A DNA stretch of 64,000 nucleotides, taken from Sphagnum compactum (taxonomy: Eukaryota; Bryophyta; Sphagnopsida; Sphagnales). Under the pieces are notes generated by a model. The model was not told the origin of the DNA. It saw only the letters and a list, made by a program, of their open reading frames with translations, and searched no databases. The position numbers and the translations under genes are program-made. Where the stretch lies: contig OZ234501.1 of the NCBI GenBank assembly GCA_965153455.1, positions 13,950,001-14,014,000 on the forward strand, given 5' to 3'. This document shows positions 43,326-55,363 of this stretch, in pieces (the first letter of the stretch is position 1; every line of letters starts with the position of its first letter).

Positions 43326-43913
43326 GCTCGGAGGGATCCTAATGTCGGCCGTCGACACGCGATCTGGACGGTGGATGGCCATCGTCTCGCTCACGCCGAT
43401 TTCCCTGCCTCCCTTTCGCTATATAGTCTGCGTACACCGTTCAAGTGCTCATCGTTTTCTCTGATTCCTTCGCTATGGTGTTTGCGATTATTGTATTGTG
43501 ATGTATGCGTGCCTTATCGTTGGTTTCTTGGGTCTTTGGCATAGGTCGTCATGCGGATCTCCTCTAGTTGGTTTTCCGTCATAGATCCTCATCGTTTCTG
43601 CACAAGCTTGCAGGTACACTTGTTTGGTCTTCGCTCTGAGGTTTTCTGTTGCTTCTGGTGATTGGGATTCTGAGTGAGAGAATGTCATGGAAGGAAATGA
43701 GGACACTTTCCCCAAATGATCGAATCTGATTCTATCTTTGCTACATGTGCTCGCAAGAGCTCAAGCCAGAAAACTGATCCTTCCGTGTTTTAACGATGGT
43801 GAACGTGTTTGTCTATGCATTTCGTATTTTGATGATGGTTCTGTCGTGGTCGGCGTCGTAGCTTTGCTGACTTGGTAAGTATGCATATTCTTTTGGTACT
43901 ACAGTAAGTATTT

Positions 43914-44048
43914 CTGCCGAAGCCTGGGATGATAACATTTTAAGGCTTGTTTCTCAAACATTCGCAGTGGCCGCCTAAAGCTTTCGTCCTCACGGGCTTG
44001 AGAGCTGATGCTGCTTAAACCTTCCTTGGATATCTGAGGCTTCGGCAG
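43914..44048 (+). ncRNA. SNORD14: U14 C/D-box snoRNA
   Basis: A 135-nt segment is bounded by a perfect 12-bp terminal stem: CTGCCGAAGCCT (43914-43925) and AGGCTTCGGCAG (44037-44048). Just inside are a near-consensus C box ATGATAA (43929-43935) and a D box CTGA (44034-44037). Between them is ACATTCGCAGT (43958-43968), the conserved domain A of U14 that pairs with 18S rRNA. An internal GCTGATG near 44004-44010 may supply the D'/C' pair. U14 is needed for 18S pre-rRNA cleavage and also guides a 2'-O-methylation. The size is near that of plant U14. The C box differs from TGATGA at one position. Confidence 0.85.
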
Positions 44049-44107
44049 TTGCTTCAAAACGGTTTTCGTAAATTAACATTCTTAGGTTATGTACGTAGGT
44101 CTTATGA

Positions 44108-44275
44108 AGGCAATGGGTGCGGATTGATTGAGGCGATGATTATAAAAGTATCCGCGCTTCTGAGGGGTGACTCTCTGAAGAGAAGTACAATATGGTTGAA
44201 TTTCTTGAGATGAGCCTCATGTATTAATGCTAAGAAATTGCGATCTGAGATTTTAGGGGAAAAGCCAATCAGACA
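44108..44275 (+). ncRNA. Candidate H/ACA-like snoRNA (weak)
   Basis: A first potential hairpin pairs GTGCGGAT (44117-44124) with ATCCGCGC (44150-44157). An ANANNA-type box AGAGAA follows near 44180. A second hairpin pairs AATTTCTT (44199-44206) with AAGAAATT (44232-44239), and an ACA lies near 44272. The order hairpin-H box-hairpin-ACA fits the class, but the spacing is loose and no rRNA target was assigned. It lies within 60 nt of the U14 intron. Confidence 0.2.
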
Positions 44276-44627
44276 ACAATCTTCCGTATTATATTGAAGT
44301 TTAGTTCTAAACAATCAGTCTTTCAAATTGCAGAGAGATCACAACAACATCAATTTTATGGGTCTTATGACGGTTGCCACTGAGTTCCACATCATAACAA
44401 ACAACAAATGCAAATTCCCATGACTCTGGCTCAAATTGGGGTATAATAGTCCAGCGAAAACTGCAAGCAACCTAGATTACAATTTCCAAATACAGCCAAT
44501 TCAAATAATGAGCTACAAAATCCAGAGTTCAGCATAACCCTAAGCCTTTCCTCAACAGAAACCTACAAGTGCCCATCACTCAAGAATCATCATACTAACT
44601 TGTTTCCTGTCTTTTTGACAGGATTTC

Positions 44628-45053
44628 ATGGCCATGGGTGCATCAACTGAAGCACTGCTAAGCCCTTTCAGCTCCACACACGAGGTGAGAAGAGGCGAAG
44701 CTGCAACAGAAATACAGAAAACACAACCTGCACCTTCTCACTTTTTGTCCCTTTTGAACAAATTTAAAAACTTAAATGTTCACCAAAAACCCTTGAAAAC
44801 TGCATATCCAATGTTCAAAGATCTTAGGCTCCAAAGCCCTGTTTTAATAAAGCTGATGACTGAACCCTTGCCCCCCTCACTTCTAGAGGGAAAATTCTGT
44901 TCTTTCTTTTGGGGACAGATTTGGGCAATTTTTGAATCATTGGATGTGCCAGGTAGCTACAATATCTCTTTGAGTTCCAAAGGCATTACAGGGATGTCTA
45001 CAGATTCTATCTTCTCTGGTACACTTGTTCAGTGCCTGGCCTATCTTATCTAA
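44628..45053 (+). CDS. Hypothetical protein, 141 residues, unidentified
   Basis: Open frame starting MAMGASTEALLSPFSSTHE, preceded by a TTTGACAG acceptor-like site near 44621. It could be a coding exon of the telomere-box transcript. The sequence has no recognised domain. The initial residues could resemble an organelle targeting peptide, but this is speculative. It is convergent with the PPR gene, whose stop lies about 420 bp downstream. It could also be a chance frame. Confidence 0.25.
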   Translation: MAMGASTEALLSPFSSTHEVRRGEAATEIQKTQPAPSHFLSLLNKFKNLNVHQKPLKTAYPMFKDLRLQSPVLIKLMTEPLPPSLLEGKFCSFFWGQIWAIFESLDVPGSYNISLSSKGITGMSTDSIFSGTLVQCLAYLI

Positions 45054-45468
45054 TTTGAAAAATAAGTCACCTCCAAGTTCAATCAATCTGATGAACCGAA
45101 TTGGTCAGCAAACAGAAAATTTCTCTTATCTGCTACAAAATGAAATGGAGAAGAAAAATCACTTACCCCAAGCACTTCCTTCTATATGTGGGGATCTCCA
45201 AGTAATTAAATAACAGCAACAAATACCCCAAATATTGTCAATTCTATTAAAGGGTTTTCAGAATAGATTGACCCAATCAACTCAGTTGTGGCTTTTGATC
45301 ACATGCAACTATTGACTTGTTTTGTTACCTACATCAAGAATTGGGAACTCCAGAAATTTTGCAAGGTGGGTCTCATCCAAAGCAAAATTTGTGTTTCTCC
45401 TGAGGTTACCAGCTCCAAATGTAACCCATCCTTGAACTAATTTCCAAGGATTTTGGAGTTGCATCGTC

Positions 45469-47986
45469 TCACCAAGAATTGGCATCTGCTGCAAGTTCAG
45501 CTTTTTTGTGTATTGGTTGCTTAGTTACACTCTTGATGGCATTTGTGGACAAACCATATATATCAGCAACTTCCATGAACACTTTTCGGCTAGGTGTAAT
45601 GTTAGCTGCCTCCATGCTCTCCAACAGTTGCTCCATTTCCTCGGAATACCCATCCTTCCCATAGGCCCTGGGCGCAGGGACGAACACAATGACATGAGTG
45701 TGGCAATCTACTGAGAACTTATGCACAAGGAAGATTACAATGTCAAGTTAGATTCCACTGCAAAAGATCTGGTGCAGGGCCTGACTCTAGAACACAGGTC
45801 AAGAGTGCAGCATCCCTCACCTGAGAAGAATTGAGTATGAGGATGCCTGTGGATTCACACAGAATTGCCTTGCATCTTTCAGCAACTTCTCTGCTTCCTC
45901 ATACAATTTGTGATCACAATAAGCAGCTAACATTGAATTCAATGTTGAAACCTCTGGCCGGATCTTGGCATTTAATAGTTGCTGAAAACAGTCTTTCATT
46001 TTATCAAATGACCCAGCACGCCCATAGCCCGATATCAAAATGTCATAAGTGATGACAGTTGGCTTGAAACCAGCACATATCATTCTTGAAAGAGACCCCT
46101 CCATCTGTTCCACTTGCCCTGCTCTTGCATAATTACACATAAGTGAATTGTATGTTCTCACATGTGGTTTGTGTTTGGACTTTGCTCCTGACATGCTTTT
46201 GAACACCTGCAAAATGGAAAGACCAATTTCAACTTTGGTGCTCCTGGTATAGAGCTCATTTTTGTGGCAAACTGATAGCAACAAAATTCAACCAGGAAAA
46301 AAAAACCTAATCATTCTCTGAGTAGAAATAAATCCAGGATATGAAGCATTTGTGCTGAAAATCCAGCCCCAAAGTCTCAGAGAAAGCATAAATTGTAAAG
46401 GAAACCCACCTGTTCCATCTTGGCAAAATCTGCCACCCGGCCATAAGCATCTAATAGTGTGTTGTAGGTGACTAAATCAGGCTTGCAGTGTGCTGCACGC
46501 ATTACTCTCAATACACTTTCCATTTGCATATACTGTTTGCTTTTCCCATATGCATCAATGACTCCATTGTACGAGTAGATGTCTGGTGCTATTCCTGCAC
46601 TTTGCATTTCCTTAAAGAGACTTTGTACTCTCTCAAACTGGTCCAGCTGAGCACTTGCCCGCAACAGAATGTTATAAGTCACCACATTCGGCTGACATCT
46701 GCTCCAATCAGGCAAAGATCCAAATCAGGTACACATTAGCAAAAACCTCAGTTCCTCGGTGTCAAATGCTTATGAAGAGTCACTGAATTTTATGAAGAGT
46801 GAGAATTTCTTCAAACCTTGGTTTTGCCTTCATCTCTTCAAAAAATTTGAAGGCCTTCTCCAATCCTTGCCCCAAGTCTTGGCTGCGAACTTGAGCTGCT
46901 ATGACAGAATTATACAAGGAGGTGTCTGGACGACACCCATTTTTCCGCATCTCACCAAATAACCACATTGCTAGTCTTAACTGTCCTTCCTTTCCCATAA
47001 TCGTTATGAGCTTGGAGTAGAATCCACTGTCTGACTTGTACCATTTCTGCACTTGCATCCATCGGAAAACCTGACAGATTCCAAAGGGTCATGTAAGAAT
47101 TGGAGTTTAGGGTTTAAGCCCCAGAGCAATCCATTGCTTCTTAGGTCACAAACTATGTCAAGGGTTTAACATCCAGAGCAATCCATTGCCTCCAAGGTCA
47201 CAACCTATGTCCAGGGCTTAAGCTCCAGACCAATCCATTGCTTCCAAGGTCACAAACGATTGTCCTGAGTTGACAACACATTTCAAAAGTTCAAAGGTAT
47301 AGTTTGATTTCTACCCTAAACCCTAAACCAGCAACCCATATACCTCAAGAGCAACCTGCCATTGATGCTGAGCTCCAAGACCTTCAAGAATGTAAAACCA
47401 ATCTTTAGAATCCAAAAACCGAGCTTCCTTCTCCAGCACCTGAAGACAACAACCATGGCTTGATTGATTGTTTGCAGTGAAACTTTCCCAAGGAGATAAG
47501 ATTCAATCTGTACTTGCAGAAATCCGGTGCTACTGTCTTCTACCCTTCAGTAGTGGCTCACATTTCTTCTTCTTCCCCTCACACAAACTCAAAAGAAAAA
47601 AAGAGTGGCATACATACCTCCACCACATTGGCTCCATCCAAAGCCAACAGCCGAACGATGTTGGTGGCCGCAGAGCTGCTATCATGGTCCCGTCGTTTGA
47701 AGACTCTGCTGGCAGCGCTGATCACCAACAAACGCTTCTTCCTGCTGCTCCTTCTGCTCTCTGTAAGCCTGTTACTCGACCACCCACCACCTGGAAGAAG
47801 GAAAACTGGAGATCGCCGTGTTTGAGTGAGGTTTTGTGAGAAGATCAAGCTTGATGATGAGGCTTGCCTGTAGTGAACAGTACTCCAAAGGTGTGGTTGG
47901 TCATGGTGATGACAAGAGATAAGGGTGTTCGGGAACACAGTAGTGAGGATTCCCTCAACCCTGGAATGGAGTCGCAGCACAATCAT
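45469..47986 (-). CDS. P-class pentatricopeptide repeat protein, probably plastid
   Basis: Predicted 530-residue protein in six exons: 47986-47618, 47439-47344, 47070-46817, 46698-46410, 46206-45821, 45667-45469. All are GT-AG with continuous phases. Start is the ATG at 47986, with an in-frame stop just upstream. The N-terminal 100 residues are rich in Ser/Arg/His with few acidic residues, typical of an organelle targeting peptide. After a conserved KEARFLDSKDWFYILEGLGA segment come about eight or nine 35-residue PPR motifs (for example PNVVTYNILLRASAQ, PDIYSYNGVIDAYGK, PDLVTYNTLLDAYGR, PTVITYDILISGYGR). No E, DYW or SMR domain is present, so it is P-class: such proteins bind organelle RNAs and affect stability, splicing or translation. 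The overall layout resembles Arabidopsis EMB2750/PPR2-type proteins as I recall them. Confidence 0.92.
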
Positions 47987-48365
47987 TGTCAAATGTGCAT
48001 GGCATCAAAGAAGGAAGAAAGAGAGACAGAGACAGAGAGAGATTGACTGCTCAGAAAAGAAAACAAAAGAGGAAAACAAAGACAACCCAATTTCAAGCTT
48101 TTGACTTTGATCCAATTTCAAGCATGAATTTGCTTGAGTGATAGATGCAAAGGACAAGAAGCTCCAGGAGAGACAGATCTCAACCACAGCAACTCTGAGA
48201 AATTCTGTGGGCGTGGTATATGGAAGAGTAGAAGAGGCACCCAAAAATTAGGGTTTTGGGTTTTTGGCTTGAGTTTCTTTGTCACTCACTACAATCTTCT
48301 GTTTTCTTTTTATAATTTGAGTATACCATGTCTGAGAGGTGAGTAGGATGCTTGGCATCCATTTT
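47987..48365 (-). promoter_or_regulatory. 5' flank of the PPR gene
   Basis: Upstream sequence with a (GAGA)n tract near 48020-48040 and a TTAGGGTTTTGGG motif near 48249. Open frames here are short and on both strands. No TATA box was assigned. Confidence 0.35.
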
Positions 48366-49015
48366 TCTCTAGTTAAGAATCAATGCCATCATGTGCAAAT
48401 TGCAAATCCCACTTTCTTGAGTTAAGAAGAAGAATCAATAAATGCCCCAATGTGCAGTTGCAAAATTTGCAATCTACAAGTGACAATTCCAGATCCACTT
48501 TCTCTAGCTAAGAAAGAAAAAATGCCATGTGCAAATTGCAAACTTTGCAATCCACAAGTGACAATTTCAGCATTTTGGAATGAATGCACTTTCTCTAGTT
48601 AAGAATCAAATGCCTTGTGCAATTGCAAACTTTGCAATCCACAAGTGACAATTTCAGCATTTTGGAATGAATCCACTTTCTCTAGTTAAGAATCAAATGT
48701 CATGTGCAATTGCAAACTTTGCAATCTACAAGTGGCAATTTTGCATTTTGGAATGAATCCACTTTCTCTAGTTAAAGAATCAAATGCCATGTGCAATTGC
48801 AAACTTTGCAATCTACAAGTGGCAATTTTGCATTTTGGAATGAATCCACTTTCTCTAGTTAAAGAATCAAATGCCATGTGCAATTGCAAACTTTGCAATC
48901 TACATGTGGCAATTTTTGCATTTTGGATTCCTCTTTTTTTCTAGTTAAACATCAACAAAAGCCCATGTGCAATATTTGCAATCTACAATACTCACAGTCT
49001 TAGCAATTTGGAATC
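48366..49015 (+). repeat. 87-bp minisatellite, about seven units
   Basis: Each unit holds CCATGTGCAATTGCAAAC, TTTGCAATCTACAAGTGGCA, TTTGCATTTTGGAATGAATC and CACTTTCTCTAGTTAA blocks. The central units (from about 48702 and 48789) are nearly identical at an 87-bp period. Outer units diverge progressively on both sides and differ in length. Since 87 is a multiple of three, long repetitive frames stay open on both strands, but these are not genes. Confidence 0.9.
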
Positions 49016-51669
49016 CACTTTTCTCCACTCTTGCCATAAATGGAGTATACACAAATGTCAAAAATATGAAAACAAAAAAAATTTGTCATTTTTTTAAGGC
49101 AATGTAAAAAAAATGTTAAGGGATATGCAATTTTTTATTAAATAAAAAATAACTTGAAAAACATATTGTGTTTCATTTATTGTCATGTGTTATTTTTTTG
49201 AAATTTAAATACCCTTTTAAGTACAACTCTACTTAACCTTAACTATCTACTCATTGTCATCATTTGCCCATTTTAAGAATTCTTCTTTACACTCACAATT
49301 GAATTTTTTTTTCCTTTTCATCTTAAACTATTGAATATGAATACTAAATCTAGAATCTTTCTAGAAGTTAACCTTCTTCTTCTTTTTCCTTTTTTTTTTT
49401 TTTCTTTCTTTCGGGTATTTTTGAATTCAAACTTGCTCCGATTTCTTTCACACATAGATTCCATTATAACTTGACTTAAAAACTTCACTCACAAAACTTT
49501 GCAAATCTAGAGAGTTTCTAATCCCACAAAAATATGGGCATGTATCTCCTTGACAACCAAAAATGTCGTCGGGTATGCAAAAATGCCCCTCCATGTTTGC
49601 GTAATTAGCAAGTTGCTTTTCAATATTTACTTGATCCCATATATCAAGAAAAATTTATCTTGAATTTTTTGGAAGCCCATCATGATTTTTTTTTTAAAAA
49701 AAAAACATTCTTGTTCTATCCCTCTCCATTCGGGATCCAAAAAAATTCCTGCAAAATACATTGGACTTATGCATGAAATATCATCAATCAATCGTTTAAA
49801 ATATTAACAACTTATTTTCACATTTCTAATGAACCCTTCTTCCATTGCATGGCTTTTCTCAATTAATGGATCGTAATATTCATAAAACTTGCCCATTGTT
49901 GGTTTTCCATAATCAACGATCTTCATGAGCCCAAAGATAAGTCGTGTGTATTGAGGAACATCAATCAAGTGTTTGTAATGTATGTAGCCATCTTTTGCTT
50001 TCTAGTTGTGTCAACTCCATGCAAAAACTAATCACCTTTGGAGCACACACACACAAGATGTTTTGTAATGTTTTGTTGGCCTTGCCTACCAAGGCCCTTA
50101 AGGATATTGTTGTATTTAGATTCATTATAGAGTATAGTAGCTTAAGGGATTTTGGCCCATACTAGGTAATAATAATAATAATAGGTCTATTTTTTATTAT
50201 ATGAGGATTTTTGAAAGATGATATATTTTGGCTCGTATTGAAAAAAACTTGAGATTAGTTAAAGAGTTATAATATCTTGAAAGATTTTGGTTTCTTTTAG
50301 AGAAATATTTTGAAGATTATATTTTTGCATGGTGAAATGTTTGAGTTTCCATAATTCTTCTTTTGCCTTAAGATATATTTTTAATGTAAATGGCAAGACC
50401 GCAGTGTGACGCACCCCTTGTTATTAATGCTTGTCTATATATCACACATTATTATAGATCTCGTTTTCATCCAACTTTGTTTCACAACATCCAATTTCCT
50501 TGATCAAATCATATTTTATCTTCTTTAATAAGGTTGTTCACAATTTGTAGCTTGAACAAATATATTTATGACTATAATGTCCAACATTAATTAGCATTTG
50601 TTAGAAATGATTTGATTTGATTTGATGACATGAAAAGGGGTAACACATTAAATTAAAAAATTGAAATTATTTTATGCATTTCATCATGCTTTTGAAAATT
50701 TTGAAATTGTTTTCAATTTTGGTTATGTTAAATCAATAACTTTCTTACTTATAGAAAGTTTTAATTTTCTTTTCCTTAGTCCTATTTTGCTTGGAAAATT
50801 TAGCAACTTGCTCCTTCAATGGTTGCAACAAAATTTTGATGGAATTGAACAGCACAACTCTATGTTGTTAGACATCCTTGGAAAATGTTCACTCATTTCT
50901 AATTATTGATGTTACTTTAAATTCCTTAACACAATGTAATTCCCAAGAATTCCGATGTTATGTAGATGGATTTACAAATCCAATAAATGTCCATTCCAAA
51001 GCCTTTAAAAAGACGCCATGGGTTTTTATTTTTATTGTTAGCAAATAAAAAAGAACTATTATCAAGAGACATTTAAAACCTTGGAATATTTTTTAAATTT
51101 ACAAGTTCCTTATTAACTTAGTTAATATTAATATGTTGTAAACTTACCTCAAGTAAGTTATACCTATGAAAAAATACATGTAATGCAAATCTAGAAAAAT
51201 TACAAATTATAATGAGAATAGAATATTAAAAAAACTAAAAATAAAAACTCGAAAAGTTGTAACAAAATGAAAACATAAATTGAAAAATGACAACTAATAA
51301 ATCTAGATTAAGCCTCTACTTGTAGCAAAGTCTTGCTATAATTCAATAGAGTTGGGGGCCATATAGTGGTGTTGCAACAATGAGAAGCATGTGAGTTATA
51401 ATAGCACTAATAGGAGTGCTATTATATTTATTTATTATTTATTAGTAGAAGTGTAAACAAGAAGTTGGGTTGCAACTTGCACCAAAATCAACAACTTGCT
51501 TCTTGTGCAAAACCTAAAACAAAAATCAACCCCTCTCAAACCCATCACTAAGTTCCAAATATGTGGCAAAAACAAACATAAAAAAGGCAAAAAAAACCCC
51601 TCCCCAAAAAGTCCCCAAGTTGCTCATTGGTTTCTTACCTTCCTAATACCCAAATTAGAATACTCTTTA

Positions 51670-52090
51670 TTTTCTGAACTCTTGTGCCAAAAACAAGGAA
51701 ACAAGTCAAAAACATAATACAAATCAAAAGACAAGAACAAGACCCTTTTGCAACAACTTGGAACACAAAAAAAACACTAAATAAATACATGATAACAATA
51801 GAAAGCCAAAACTTGACAAAAGAAAAAGAAAAAAAACCAAACAAAAATAATATATATATATAATTTTATCTTTACTTTTTAGCTCATATGCCAAAAACAA
51901 ATGACAAATCAAGCTAAAAACTTGATAGTAATCAAAAGACAAGACCAAGACACTCTTTTGCAACAACTTGGATGATAAAATGGGGAAATAACAAAACAAA
52001 ACAAATACAAGATAACAAGACAAAACCCAACAAAAGAACAAGAGCAACAAAAGCAATAAAAAAAAAAGAGCAAAAGGCAAAGACAAAACT
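51670..52090. repeat. 210-bp tandem duplication
   Basis: The blocks TGCCAAAAACAA, TCAAAAGACAAGA and CTTTTGCAACAACTTGGA recur at a 210-bp offset (CAACAACTTGG at 51751 and 51961). The copies have diverged by substitutions and small indels. Confidence 0.7.
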
Positions 52091-53231
52091 TACAAAGGTT
52101 TAACTTACCACCATGACCCACAATATCAAGGGCTGCAAAGTAGTTTATGCAAGTGGTTTATTGGTCACAAACTCACAACAAGTTAGTTGTTGCACTTAGT
52201 TTTTTTTTTTCTTTTCCAAGTTTGCTTGAAATGAGAGAGAGAGAGAGAGAGGTTGGGAGGATTGGTTTTTACATGAGAAATGCCCAACATTGGATGTTGG
52301 AGCCTCATTGGAATGGCTAAAACTCATTGAGTTGTCATTGACCATGATTTATTATGGGCAACATAAAGCATGAAAGATGCTTCTCAAATATGAAGAGTAA
52401 GCTTAGAAATAGATTTACAACCCATTTGGATTTGGTTTTTAGAAATGTTTTAATTAGAAGTTTTTTTTTCACTTTGGACATTTTCTTGTTTGTTGCAACA
52501 ATGAATGATTGAAACGTTACAAAAATCCTAACATGGTGTAAAGGCATAGTTCAAGTAGCAACAAAACTTTAAACCCTAATCTTTTATACAATGCGTGTTG
52601 AGCATGTAATTTTTTGCTAAGACGTTTGCATTTCTTTAAACATTTCAATTAGGTTTGATATGTTGATTAGTAATGGGGTGTACGAAATTGCAATCTTTGT
52701 AATTTTAACTTCATTCAAGCACTAACTTTGTTTTGCTTGTTTTATTGTTTTTTTTGCATGCAATCTCCTTTTCGAGTTGGCAAAGTCTTCAAAACCGGGT
52801 TTCAATTTCCCTAGGAGATTTTATGTGTAAAATTAAGTAGTTTTTTTTTTTTTTTCCCCCAATTTTTCTCCCATTGAATTGTATGTATTTGTTAACTTCC
52901 CTACATGGAGATCTACTTGGTAACCATTTTTTCTACCTTAAAACTTGCTAAATGTTTTTTAAGCTCAAATTTCATGTGGTTGCCACTCATTTTAACACTT
53001 TAAATTTGATTTTGTAGCAAGTTTTCTAGCTTTGCCTTAACAAAGAAGGATAGCCAAATACTTGATCAAACCAAAAAAATTGGTCAAGTTGCCAACTTGT
53101 TGCCTAATAGTAGCCACTTGTGGTACATAGCAAATTTGAAAAACAAAACATCATGTCAACATGGTCTGATGATGTACATATGGTGACCAAAATTTTGCTC
53201 TCTCCCAAAAATAAACATAATTAATCTACCA

Positions 53232-53425
53232 ATAGCACTTTGGCACAGCTTTGACACTAAAATTGTATTATTTTCAGAAATCCTAAAAATTTCAAAAATT
53301 AAAAAAAATCAAAAAAATCAAATTTTTTTGGAAGGAGAATATTGAATCTTCAAAAATAATGAATTTTTTGAAATTAAAATTTCAAAAAATCAATTACTAA
53401 TTGGAACATAGATGTGCCAAAGTTG
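53232..53425. mobile_element. MITE-like element related to the one at 7466
   Basis: The left end contains CACTTTGGCACAG, and the right end contains the inverted ATGTGCCAAAGTTGCC. Between them is an AT-rich, noncoding interior of similar size (about 190 bp). Terminal motifs match the 7466-7654 element. Confidence 0.45.
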
Positions 53426-54605
53426 CCAAGGGTACATATATATATAGTGTACAAGGGGAAGACTTGAAAGCCCCCCCAAAAAAACAAACTATTGACATGA
53501 AATGTGCTCCTATTGGGAACCTATTGAGAACTTGGGGGAACAAAAAAATCCCATTCGTTCCCCCCTCCCCCCCCCCCCCCAAACATCTCTTGCAAAAGGA
53601 AAAATTGAGCCTCTTATGGTGCATGTTGTCTCACCTCATTGGATGAGAATTTCTTAAAATTATTTGAAACCTCTTGGAATGTTCTTTTTTGAAATGGAAT
53701 CTTTTCAAAAATAATTAATTAAATTAAATTAATAATTAATTGAATTATGCAAACATACATGGACTTTCCATGGTGGGAAACAAAAAATCCCCCAAAAATC
53801 ACAAATTATTAGTGTTTTTTAAAAATAATAATAATAATAATAATCTTACAAATGGCTTAGAAAGTTCCCTTTGTGGCAAAAGACTAGGTACCTACCTACC
53901 TTCAAAAGAAAGCAAGCCATGATGGGCCTACAAGTGGCAAGTTAAGAAGTGCTTAAGTCTAAGATAATATGCCAACATAATTTTTACGTTTGAAAAGTGG
54001 TGGAATAAAATCCCCAAAAACTCACAAAATTTTGGTTTACTATTATTATTATTTGGGGGGGGGGGGGGGCATTTTCTGGGAGAAAAAATATAATTCTCCA
54101 ATACCAACATTGTGATCCAAAAAAACACTGATCTTTTTCACATTTAATTAATTAAAATTTTAATAAATAAATAAATAAATAAAATAATTTAGTGACCTTT
54201 TTCCAAAAAGAGTTTTGGGCTTAAAAGTAAAGTTTCCATTGCAAAGTTGTGCAAGAGTCATGTGGGAAGAAGAAGAAGAGGCTTCTTGTGACAACACAAT
54301 GCACAACTCTTTCTTCCTTTGTTTGTTTGTTTCTTTCTTTCTGACACGTTTTTTGTTTGGAGCTTCAACAGCTTGAATGTAGTGGGTGAGCTTGGACAGA
54401 TCCACCTGAGTATCTTTTCCTACTCTTCATCTAATACAAGATTCAATTTGCATTATAGTAAACACAAGATCCACTTTTGCAATATAGTAGTAACACAAGA
54501 TCCAAAATTTGTTTCTCCCATCATTTCAGGAGACAATTGGTTTTTGGTTTGGTGGGTCGGTGAGTGCTTGTTGTATGAAAGTGCTGGAGAATCACTTGAT
54601 CCTCA

Positions 54606-54625
54606 CAACACCCATTTCTGTTGAG

Positions 54626-54657
<32 letters not shown>

Positions 54658-54890
54658 GACAACACCCATTTCTGTGGAGAACAGGCAGAAGAAGAAGAAG
54701 TGGTGGTGGTGGTGGACAACACCCATTTCTGTGGAGAACAAGCAGAAGAAGAAGAAGAAGTGGTGGTGGTGGTGGTGGACAACACCCATTTCTGTGGAGA
54801 ACAAGCAGAAGAAGAAGAAGAAGAAGTGGTGGTGGTGGTGGTGGACAACACCCATTTCTGTGGAGAACAAGCAGAAGAAGAAGAAGTGGA
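54606..54890 (+). repeat. Compound minisatellite with nested AAG and GGT triplet arrays
   Basis: Five units start CAACACCCATTTCTGT at 54606, 54660, 54717, 54780 and 54846. In the second to fourth, GGAGAACARGCAG is followed by an (AAG)n run and then a (TGG)n run; the number of triplets grows from unit to unit, giving spacings of 54, 57, 63 and 66 bp. The first unit has only the AAG run; the last has a short AAG run and no TGG array. All lengths are multiples of three, so open frames on both strands are artefacts. It lies about 0.7 kb upstream of the TPC start codon. Confidence 0.95.
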
Positions 54891-55363
54891 CATTTTTTCT
54901 TCCAACAGTTTGTCTCCTCCTCTTCCACTCTTTCCCCCATTTTTTATTTTGTTCATTACTTTCGTTTTAGACTTGCTTGGCATTCTATCCAGATCTTTGC
55001 AAATGTTCTTCTGGAATCTGTTGTATTCAATTTCGCATGTGTTGGGGTTTAACACAATTCTCGAACCCATTTGAGGATTCAAAGAGATGACAAAAAGTAC
55101 AACGTGATATTTTTTTTGACGATTTTGCAGATAGGATTTTCTTTTTCACCATTCATGAATGATCACCATCAAGCGAATGGCAGATCTTCCGCGACCTCAC
55201 CATTTTCTTGAACTGCAAAGCACTAAATGGAGATAGATCCACCCAGTCATTCAGGAGCTCAAAAGAGTCATGCAAAGTAACACCATAAAGCTTCAATTCT
55301 TCAAATCTGTTGCAACTCAAGCTGCTTCCAATCGAAGTTCCATTTTGCTTCAATTTTGCTACA

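Larger units (their letters stand above)
43326..44600 (+). ncRNA. Probable snoRNA host transcript
   Basis: Inferred host transcript. A strong donor TTG|GTAAGT at 43874/43875 precedes the U14 snoRNA, and plausible acceptors (TTCTTAG near 44085, TACGTAG near 44098) follow it, so U14 sits in an intron of about 210 nt. No long conserved coding region is seen in the presumed exons. An open frame at 43209-43544 is Arg/Leu-rich and looks accidental. Extent and strand rest on the telomere-box promoter and the snoRNA orientation. The transcript may extend to the reading frame at 44628. Confidence 0.45.
49016..54300. other. AT-rich intergenic DNA
   Basis: No supported gene in about 5 kb. Contents: poly-T/poly-A runs, (ATA)n near 50167-50182 and 53823-53844, a GA tract near 52230-52251, a 210-bp tandem duplication (51660-52100), a MITE-like element (53232-53425), a C-rich run near 53560-53580 and a G15-type run near 54054-54069. 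Open frames at 51724-52121 (minus) are low-complexity Phe/Leu translations of A-rich repeats. Confidence 0.55.

Noticed and set aside
43209-43544. 111-codon frame near the telomere-box promoter
   Set aside because: Arg/Leu-rich with no motif and lies in the presumed noncoding leader; kept only as part of the host transcript.
43690-43875. Additional C/D-box snoRNA candidates upstream of U14 (ATGATCG and TGATGATGG boxes)
   Set aside because: C- and D-like boxes occur, but terminal stems are weak or absent and the sizes do not fit.
51724-52121. Minus-strand Leu/Phe-rich frames resembling membrane proteins
   Set aside because: Low-complexity translation of an A-rich tandem duplication; no start context or conserved motif.
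54521-55082. Long frames on both strands with poly-His/Phe/Trp translations
   Set aside because: Pure translation of a triplet-based minisatellite.
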